A DNA stretch of 64,000 nt from Apoderus coryli (taxonomy: Eukaryota; Arthropoda; Insecta; Coleoptera; Attelabidae), in contig OU452200.1 in assembly GCA_911728435.2 (NCBI GenBank), positions 41,803,715-41,867,714 of the forward strand, written 5' to 3'. Every line of letters begins with the position of its first letter. Within the stretch, counting starts at the first letter, position 1. The notes beneath the pieces are model-generated. The model had not been told where the DNA came from. It ran no database searches and worked only from the letters and a program-made list of their open reading frames with translations. Positions 56,526-64,000 of the stretch are shown here, piece by piece. Position numbers and translations under genes: made by a program.

Positions 56526-56859
56526 TTCCAGTCCACAAAATATAAATAAATAATTATTATTTATGATTTGCTTTAGAATATTAAATAAATATTAATGTTG
56601 GAAACAACAAATTTCTTAAGACATTAACAAATAACAAAAACGTTCTAAAAAATACAAAATTAAAACGAAACCGAAACTTAAATTCGATAAACAGTAAAGG
56701 AAATAAGTCATTTTTTTAAATACAATATTAATAAATTGGCAATCATTTTATTGACAATTCAGTAACAATAACGGCTAGTACCTACACTAATAGAACAAAT
56801 TAATTTGTAAACATAAGCTACCTACTTAATTTAAAACAATTTGCAGATAGGTTTAAGCT

Positions 56860-56942
56860 AAAATATAAGTTAAATTTAGGTTAAGTTCTTTTTTTACTAA
56901 TAAAGTCTCTATTATTATTGTGTTTATTATTATTATTAAAAA
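56860..56942 (+). repeat. LINE 3' tail
   Basis: AGGTTAAGTTC, a T-run, ACTAATAAAGTCTC and (TTATTATT)n have the form of the LINE 3' ends at 4.7 and 10.4 kb. No coding part is attached. Confidence 0.55.
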
Positions 56943-56944
56943 TC

Positions 56945-58280
56945 ACACAATCATGTCAACATTTAACTGATAACACCACTCAAGGCTGTTTTCAATCACT
57001 ATGACACACCACAAATATTTCTGAAACTGACAGCGATATTATATTATGTACTTAAATATTTTTACAAAAGTAAAAATACAGTACTGTGGTTAGAAGCCGA
57101 AAACTATAATTATTTTTAGTCAGGAACTGACTTTTAAGTGTATTAAGTACGTTCCTTTTATATAGAACTCTGTGACAGCTAAACCTAACCTTGCCAGATT
57201 TATGACGTGACAGATTTGTCACCTACTTACGTATGACAACCATATTACAGGAAGCCATTTTGAGGCTAAAGAAACCTGACAAACCAACGAATTTCAAAAT
57301 AGAGAGATATGGTAGTCCTAAAAAATAACGTCCGCCACTATTAAGGTTAACGTTATTTTAACATCTGAGGCGTCACTAGAGGTGGACAGCCATTTTGAGG
57401 CTAGCTGATTAAAAATACCCATCTAATATATTTATAGTAGGTACTTAAGTGCCAACGTGGACTCGGAATGCTGTACTTGTTATGCTGTGGACAAGGTATG
57501 ACCTAAATCACGACCTCGGGGTATCATATAGAGCCGTCTAGTTTAGTGAAGTTTTTTACCATTTTACAACTGTTAAAAATATTAGTGGGTTCTATCGAAA
57601 TACACAGCATTTTAGTATCAAAAATCGTAAGCCAATTTGTACCATAACATCATATATGAAGATAATTTAGACTGATAATAATTTGTGCTAATATTATTTC
57701 CTATGTCCATGCCATAAACCAACCGTGTCAACAACCTCGTATATTCTTATATTATATCTAATAGAGTGGCCATGGCCGTTGTAACGCTTGAACAAACATT
57801 TAAACAATGTAGAAGTATGTCCAACAATTTATTAAATAATTGAAAAAGAATATATTTATTTTTGTTTTTTGTAAGAGTTCTGAAAGAAATACTTACTAAT
57901 CGTCCGGCTATATTATTGGTAAATAACGATCTATATAACCTGTTAATTGAATTTATATGATTTTCATTCGTTATAATTTTTAGCATTAATTTATTTTCAA
58001 TTTTGTTTTTCTTTAGGATTTTAGACATCTTAGCTTGGGAATCCTTACATAAATACATTATTATTGTGGCGTAGATTCTATATAGCTAAGGGTGTCCCAA
58101 AGTTAACGCAAGATTTGAATTAAATAGAAAACACAGTTTTTAGTCATTTGATTGTAAGTTTTTTATTCAATCATAAAATACATAGGATAGGGTTATTTAT
58201 GGAATAACACATCACGCCTCCACGACTTTGCTAACACATACGCACTCGTTTGTCGAAATTTTCCAATTTTTGGGTTGGAT
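56945..58280. other. Spacer with exon-like segment
   Basis: AGCCATTTTGAGGCTA occurs at 57254 and 57391. The interval 57885-58058 (minus) has an open frame ending at a strong donor and is listed as a finding. 58088-58270 belongs to a dispersed repeat beginning GGGTGTCCCAAAGTTAACG, perhaps the left part of the mariner copy that follows. Confidence 0.4.
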
Positions 58281-58284
58281 CCTA

Positions 58285-58905
58285 CACAATTTGTCAATCG
58301 CTCAAAAAAGGATCGTGTCGATTGGTCAAAAGAAATGCGCAAAAAATACGATCGCGGTGCTTCGATACACGTCTATGACATCGTGACAGGTGATGAATCG
58401 TGGATTTACGCGTATGAGTCCGAAAGTAAACAGCAGTCGACTGTATAGGTGTTTCAAGATGAGTCAAATCCAACAAAAACTGGACATGTCGCAACCGTAC
58501 CACTACTAGAAAAACGCAAAACAGTCCATTCTGAGTGGTACACAACCATTTGTTTGCCAGTTGTCTTCCAAGAAATCAGGAAAACCAACCGCCGAAGACG
58601 AATCACTCTTCAATACGACAATGCGAGCTCTCACACATCGGCTCAAACAACTGCCTTTTTTAGCACCCAAAACATCGATTTGATGAGTCATCCGCCGTAT
58701 AGTCCTGACTTGGCACCGAATGACTTCTTTTTATTCCCGTACGTAAAAAACAACCTTTTTCGACACCTGAAGAAGCGATTGCTGCATTCAGAATGCATGT
58801 TCTGGAGATACACCAATCAGAGTGGCAAAATTGCTTCGGCAATTGGTTCAAACGAATGCAAAAGTGTATAGATCTGCATGGGGAATATTTTGAAAAACAA
58901 TAAAG
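58285..58905 (+). pseudogene. Mariner transposase, C-terminal two-thirds
   Basis: NRSKKDRVDWSKEMRKKYDR, then YDIVTGDESWIYAYESESKQ, a TAG where Trp is expected, and VFQDESNPTKTGHVATVPLL. LQYDNASSHTS and HPPYSPDLAPNDFFLFPYVK follow. The three catalytic Asp of a DD34D transposase are all visible (TGDE, YDNA, YSPDLAP), with the 34-residue spacing of the last two kept approximately. A deletion lies between HVATVPLL and KTVHSEW, and the N-terminal DNA-binding part is missing. Inactive. Confidence 0.88.
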
Positions 58906-58919
58906 TGATTTTCGATGAT

Positions 58920-59545
58920 TAATATTTACTTTTGTTCTCTAAAACCGAAATATAAATTTCTAGTGCGAGTGGCAAATAAATTACTTTTTACAGTCAGACA
59001 AAATATCACAAACATATTTTATTTTATTTTGGGAAACCCAGCGCCGATTTACCCGCAATGCGGAACAAGCGGCGGCTTGGGGCCAAGGCCAAGCTCAAAA
59101 ATAAAAAAAGTCAAAGAAACATTTTAATTAATTTAAAAATCTCTTTATCGTTAGCGTCATAGAGGGAATCTCTATAGTATTAAATTAAATCTAGACAAAT
59201 TAGACACAGTTTGCCAAACAAAAGTCGCGAAAGAAATACGTTTGAACAATGTCCATGGGTTTAACGTTTTATTTTTTATTTTTATTTTAAGAATTAATGT
59301 TATTTATTATAATTAAAACAAGTTATGTTTATTTTATTTTGTTCTAAAATGTTTTTTTTTTATGTTTTGTTTATAATTCGTTTTGTTTTATATGTTGTCT
59401 TGTTCGATTTTATTTTTAAAGGTATTAGCGTCAAATTTTTCAGTTTTTAAATATTTATTAATAAAAAAGATTTAATAAAGTTTATATTATAATATAAATA
59501 TGTTTTTTTTAGTATATGTTTTAAAATATCTGTTCTGATTGTTGC
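58920..59545. other. AT-rich spacer, part of a CrebA intron
   Basis: No repeat named. 59030-59090 is GC-richer and has a frame PQCGTSGGLGPRPSS without clear identity. The last 100 bases form the polypyrimidine approach to the CrebA exon acceptor. Confidence 0.4.
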
Positions 59546-59547
59546 AG

Positions 59548-59761
59548 GCTATGCAAGAGGCTTTGAGGATGCATTCCAGCGAAATGAGCGTGGAATGGAC
59601 ATACATGGATACCAAAGATATCCCGGGTGTCATTTTACATGATAGACTAATGACAGATGCTGCCTTGGGAACCAGACCTATTAAAACAGAACATAGTTAC
59701 AGTCTAGCCTCAGATGGAGATTCACTACCTGATTCACCTTTATCACATAGAAAAGTTGATG
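59548..59761 (+). CDS. CrebA: Internal exon of CrebA (CREB3-like bZIP transcription factor)
   Basis: A good acceptor (TTCTGATTGTTGCAG) precedes an open 214-base exon that ends at GATG|GTAATTT. It encodes AMQEALRMHSSEMSVEW, DIPGVILHDRLMTDAALG, then RPIKTEHSYSLASDGDSLPD and SPLSHRKVDG. The KTEHSYSL..D.DSLPDSP phrase, preceded by V-I-L-x-D-(K/R)-L-(I/M)-(S/T)-D-A, is the diagnostic N-terminal segment of insect CrebA and is shared with vertebrate CREB3L proteins. CrebA activates secretory-pathway genes and has a bZIP domain followed by a membrane segment; those parts lie in exons outside this window. Codon use and splice sites look normal and no disruption is seen. Confidence 0.82.
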
Positions 59762-59764
59762 GTA

Positions 59765-60775
59765 ATTTAAAAGAATTTATTGATATAATACGTTTTTTAT
59801 CTATAAACTCCCGTGGATATAATAATAATTATATAACAAATCAATGCAATTGTTTTCTAATCACTTAAATATATTTAAAATGCGATAAAAATATAAATAA
59901 ATTGATTTACATAAATATTTTTTATCATTTTCACCTATATTTCTTATCTGAGTAAATATTTTACAAGTATAGTCAACGTAAGAATATGTTTTCGGTTAAA
60001 TTTCAAAATTTTTAGCATTCTTTTGGTGAAAAATATGTGAAGTACAAGTTTAACGTGATTTTTTATCTACCTACCTACGTATATTAAGCGATACGGCAAA
60101 CCTAATTGGGCCATTTCATTTTATCAAACTTAGATACGTTTTTTTAAATGGAACGTCCTAGATATTATTTTTGCTTTCGATTCAGACATATTATTAAATT
60201 ATTTTGATATAAGGTTTGTTTGCTCTAAACTGTATAGTTACCTAGATATTAATTTTAAAAGTAAAAAACCATGCCCCATTATTCGCCATTTTTTATAGTT
60301 ACGCCAGTGCGTTTTGCAAAAAGTAGTTTTTTTATAAGATGTACAACATCCTGTAGTAATATAATCTATTACACGTTGGTTCGAAAAGCTACCCATTATA
60401 CAGTGTGATGACATTTTGCAAACCCATACAAATATTAATTTTTTGAAAGGGCCCTGTATATCATCTTACTATTAAAAATCCAACGTTCTAACGGTTGAGA
60501 AAATAGAATAAAAGTATTTGCTTTAATAACAATTTTTTATAGTAAAATTGGTATAAACACAAATTTACTTGCGATGCTACTTTTACGTATTGTAAGCATA
60601 AACGATTATAATATTAATAAGAAGGTCGTGTAGTGCAAAATATATTATTAATTGCAAACATTAAACAAAATCGAATAATCTATTTACATTTTGAAAAACT
60701 TAAAACAAGTAGGTAATTTAAAAAATACAAGAGATTTAAAAAAAGGTGACGTCCATTTTCATAAAAACAATTTTC
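59765..60775. other. Intron sequence, AT-rich
   Basis: Presumed CrebA intron. The phrase GGGCCCTGTATATC (60450) marks the end of a short dispersed repeat. Nothing else. Confidence 0.4.
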
Positions 60776-60778
60776 GTA

Positions 60779-61300
60779 TTATTTTTACTATTCACATGCA
60801 CTAAATGTGGCATAATTGTTTTTTAAATGACACAAGTTGACACATTTGGCATTCGAATATGTCTAATTTACCATCGCGTCGTCACCATCTAAGTTCTCGG
60901 CGTCTGCATTTAATGACAATTTTAAAAATCAATCATGGCATACCTGTTGGCCTATGTGTTAACGTTTACACTTCGTAATCGTCAGGTTTGCGAGGTCAAA
61001 ACTGGCCAATGGAACTTTTTTTATATTATTATTAAAATTGTAGCCGATGTGCATCTTTCATTAATAGAGATGCAAGAAATGTATCAATATATTGTTTATT
61101 TCATTAATAGAGATGCAAGAAATGTATCAATATATTGTTTATTTCATTAATAGAGATGCAAGAAATGTATCAATATATTGTTTATTTCATTAATAGAGAT
61201 GCAAGAAATGTATCTATAATCGATTCTATCTCAATCAATCGGTATTGAATAGAAAATGTGTACAATTTTCAGAAATTTTTTGTTTTTTTTTGGCCGCTTG
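60779..61300 (+). mobile_element. Non-autonomous element with internal 43-bp repeats, copy 2
   Basis: CACATGCACTAAATGTGGCA and GTTGACACATTTGGCATTCGAATAT match the 8-kb copy. Four 43-bp units starting AGAGATGCAAGAAATGTATC lie at 61066, 61109, 61152 and 61195, exactly 43 apart. TTGGCCGCTTGT near 61289 again marks the right side. A segment next to the units (TATTATTATTAAAATTGTAGCC) is inverted relative to the first copy. Confidence 0.75.
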
Positions 61301-61304
61301 TCAA

Positions 61305-62290
61305 ATATGATAAATCTGACCATTTTAACGTGATAAACTACTCAAATAAGGTTACAATATTACATGCGGGATTGCGCAAAGGAAATAAAATGACATACTT
61401 ACACATCAATAAAACTTTTACAAACAAACAATCGAGGGATAAGAGACAAGAAATCTTGCTGTAAAATTCAACTTCGAGGTAGAAACACAGTTGGAAACTA
61501 TCCTTCCGCTTTCGAACTTCCTCTGGTCTCATCGGTACATAGCAATAGCATATTGGACTTCTGTTCATTCATCAGAATTGTCATGGCCATATTGGTTGCA
61601 TTAGGCTACAAGGCAGTGCCCAAATATGGCCCCTTCCGACTTTTCTTTGTCCCCACAAATGAATATTTTGCAGGCCATATGTCATATTTTTTGGAGGCCC
61701 GTTGGAAAAAGAGGAGTACATTGAGAAAGAAAACAATAAAAATATTAAAACACAAATGATTTATTCATAACCATATCGTAATTTGGTTGTAGAATCGCAT
61801 TTTTTTTGTCGTGTATAATTCATATAACTAAACCTTTAAATTTTTCTGAAAAATACCTTAACTGTAGTAAACAATATGATTTGGTTAATATAACAATTCT
61901 CAGTATTACGTTAAATACCAAAATGTAAATTGGGAACGGGATTTTCATTTATTTACAACTAAATGCTGCATTAAAGATGTGTTGGTCTTCAACAAATACA
62001 AGTTAACATTTAGTTCTAAGAAATAATATACGGATAATAATCTGTTATCGTATTATTTAATATTCACTTGTAATTTTATTATAAAATATTCTCGTATAAT
62101 ATGAAATAACACATACAAGTTACGTAAAAAATACATACCTACTTACAATAATAATTATTATTTATTGTTTAATTAAAGTAAAACCTATACAAATATCTGT
62201 ACAATGCGAAATAAGTGATAGACTTGTTTCATGGAAAATATTGTTTTGATGAATTTTGTTTAATCTTAATAATTAATACCTTAATTTTAA
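61305..62290. other. Spacer
   Basis: An open frame at 61.55-61.76 kb (ALGYKAVPKYGPFRLFFVPT) is not recognised. Otherwise AT-rich. Confidence 0.35.
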
Positions 62291-62294
62291 AATA

Positions 62295-63035
62295 ATGCAC
62301 AGGGTGGTCCAAATTGCTTGTCCCTTATGGGGAAATGAAAAATTAGAAGATTGAATAAAACCAGCCCCCCAGAAATTGTCAAATTTGAAAATGGCCTTTA
62401 TCTTTTTTAAATACTGTTAGGATAAGTAAGAAAAACACAAAATTTTGACAAAACTCGATTTGATTATTCAGTATAACGATTTGCGACTTTTTTATAGTAA
62501 GATTTATCTTTCTCGTCAAAATAGGCCTCAGTTTCAGCCCAATTCATTCAATTTTGCTATAGTATACATCGATTTGTGACACGATGCATACGGGGGTAAG
62601 ATGTTTTATTTTTCTGCACAAAGATGATGCCCCCTATGATAAAACAGCAAGAGAGATTTTTTATCACAAATTGAACGAGGAATTGCAAAATTATTTTTTA
62701 TTTGAAAAATTCCAGTGGCGTACCATTTTTTTCTTTAAAAATATTGAGATCATTACCCGTATGCGCGCCACTGATTAACATAAAATTCTTAATTGCTTGC
62801 CAAAAAATGCGCAATAACTACCTCTTAAAACTCACCAAATTTCATTTGCATATCTCCACCGGTTTCACAGCAATCAATAAATCTTCAGTTTTTAAGAAAA
62901 ACTTTAACAGCCCGTATCTCAGAAAACGAAGCATTTGCGGACATATGTTTATATAGCAAACTGTCATTATTTTTTCATGCTGAATTACCCCTTGAAGTTT
63001 GTCGCACTTATTTACTAACACCCTGTACATCTGTG
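62295..63035. repeat. Composite of short dispersed repeats
   Basis: CAGGGTGGTCCAAATTGC (62300) opens one unit. 62515-62553 matches the mariner fragment at 33.67 and 33.82 kb, with the middle deleted. 62706-62773 is bounded by CAGTGGCGTACC and GCGCGCCACTG, inverted ends like those of hAT elements. 62.92-63.03 kb (AGCATTTGCGGACATATG ... ACACCCTGTACATC) is a relative of 39.73-39.78 kb. Confidence 0.5.
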
Positions 63036-63204
63036 CGCCATTTTTTAACAGTAAAAAAATCTTAATTGGTTAAAAAGTTAGTGAGCCACTGCTTCACTTG
63101 CCTCATATAGGACAAGCCGCCCCTGCTAAGGGGTACACCGAACGAGATATGGAGCAAAGCTGTTCTTTAATGGAACACCCTGTATATTTTGTTAAAACAT
63201 TAAC

Positions 63205-63545
63205 CATAAAATAAATTAGATCACATTGGCGTTCGAGAGGAGTGTAAAAATGTTTACATAGGCGTTCATAAATAGGAGAAAAAGGGTCATCAAAATTAGA
63301 CTGCAAAAATGATATTTTGCCTTTTAAGTAGTTGAATTGTTTTCAAAAATACACGACAAAAAAATGTATGTACCATCGTTGTCCGTGAAAAAAAATATTT
63401 GTTATCAATAAAAAAAAAAATTTTATTTGGAAATATAGCTTGTCACCATGAGTCTTACGAGAAAGATAAATGACAAAAAGGTCACAAAAATATTACTTTT
63501 ACACATAAATATGCTTCGAGGGCAACAGTGTATTTCTTATGGACA
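63205..63545 (+). mobile_element. Shortened second copy of the 31.7-33.5 kb element
   Basis: CACATTGGCGTTCGA, ACATAGGCGTTCATAAATAG, AAAAATACACGACAAAAA, GATAAATGACAAAAAGGTCA and TTCGAGGGCAACAGT occur in the same order as in the first copy, but most internal repeats are missing. Same orientation. Confidence 0.7.
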
Positions 63546-63559
63546 ACCCTGTATATTTT

Positions 63560-63930
63560 GGACTGAACTGGCACTTGTGTCTGAGGCGCAGTGAGCATTG
63601 GGGGAACCCATCTTGTTTGTATTAACCTCTGACTCTGACAGGTTAAGATGATCATGAGGCACAAGGCTCTTTTCAATGTTTTCTGTATCCCGTTTGAATT
63701 CACTCTGGACCACTTTTGAACAGTGGATAATGAATGGTCTGAAATTATAATGATGAAAATAAAGTGAAATGTTGTGTTTGTACCCTCAGAGTTCATGAAG
63801 CAATTTAAATACTTTCATCATTACTAATTCTATACCGAAAATACATTGAATGCACCTCATAATTTAGTCATCCCTTCATGGCCTTACACTACTTGATCTT
63901 TCTCTTAAAATACTGGGTGCTACGCATTAA
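63560..63930. other. Spacer
   Basis: Nothing assigned. Confidence 0.35.
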
Positions 63931-63934
63931 GTCT

Positions 63935-64000
63935 AATTATTAATAATGATAATCTTTATTCAGTAAGTAACATACATCGCTCATACAATACTCAGTATAT
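63935..64000 (-). repeat. LINE 3' tail at the window edge
   Basis: On the minus strand ACTGAATAAAGATTATCATTATTAATAAT has the form of the LINE 3' end at 54.96 kb (AATAAAGATTATTATT). The body of the element would lie beyond the window. Confidence 0.5.

Noticed and set aside
61553..61759. 68-codon plus-strand frame with GYKAVPKYGPFRLFF
   Set aside because: No recognisable domain, splice context or repeat relation; left unassigned.
62706..62773. CAGTGGCG...CGCCACTG pair as a tiny complete hAT MITE
   Set aside because: No 8-bp target duplication and a length of about 68 bp make chance or decay more likely.

Overview
The window is AT-rich eukaryotic nuclear DNA, almost certainly from an insect. 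Three things support this: an exon that closely resembles insect CrebA, the mix of mobile elements (jockey/CR1-type LINEs, mariner, hAT, pogo, IS630-type and copia), and short introns with GTAAGT donors. A beetle or a hemipteran would fit; the sequence alone does not settle the order. Most of the window is transposon debris. Few stretches look like host genes.

Layout. 1-10.4 kb: LINE fragments on both strands (one RT plus RNase H element on the minus strand at 0.6-2.5 kb, one 5'-truncated LINE on the plus strand at 8.9-10.4 kb that carries a perfect 50-bp inverted duplication), a SAM-like pseudogene (5.5-5.9 kb), a decayed hAT copy and several hairpin elements. 11.7-18.9 kb: a 7.2-kb satellite with 523/529-bp higher-order units. 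19-20.2 kb: a promoter-like stretch. 20.5-24.7 kb: a jockey RT split by nested insertions, including an apparently complete 2.4-kb DNA transposon (21054-23465) with an intact 566-codon transposase-like gene. 26-28 kb: two large fold-back repeats. 28.3 kb: a likely first coding exon of a SAM-like gene. 30-35 kb: IS630/mariner remnants and a 1.8-kb element with internal tandem repeats. 36.5 kb: a textbook type I hammerhead ribozyme on the minus strand. 37.9-39.7 kb: copia remnant and nested inverted repeats. 40.8-44 kb: three LINE fragments. 44.5-48.9 kb: a pogo-like element with an intact 964-codon LINE ORF lodged inside it. 50.0-50.8 kb: a THAP-domain gene with one frameshift. 53-58.9 kb: mariner and LINE remnants. 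59.5 kb: an exon of the CrebA (CREB3-like bZIP) gene on the plus strand. 60.8-64 kb: second copies of repeats already seen at 8 kb and 32 kb.

How it fits together. The only confident host-gene sequence is the CrebA exon; the THAP and SAM-like exons may be host genes or multi-copy gene families. Everything else is a record of successive insertions: LINE into LINE, LINE into pogo, and hAT plus a CACAGG-ended transposon into a jockey RT. The most notable signals are the complete hammerhead ribozyme at 36.5 kb and the 566-residue protein whose D-D-CxxC-HxxxxH-E layout recalls RAG1/Transib-type recombinases.
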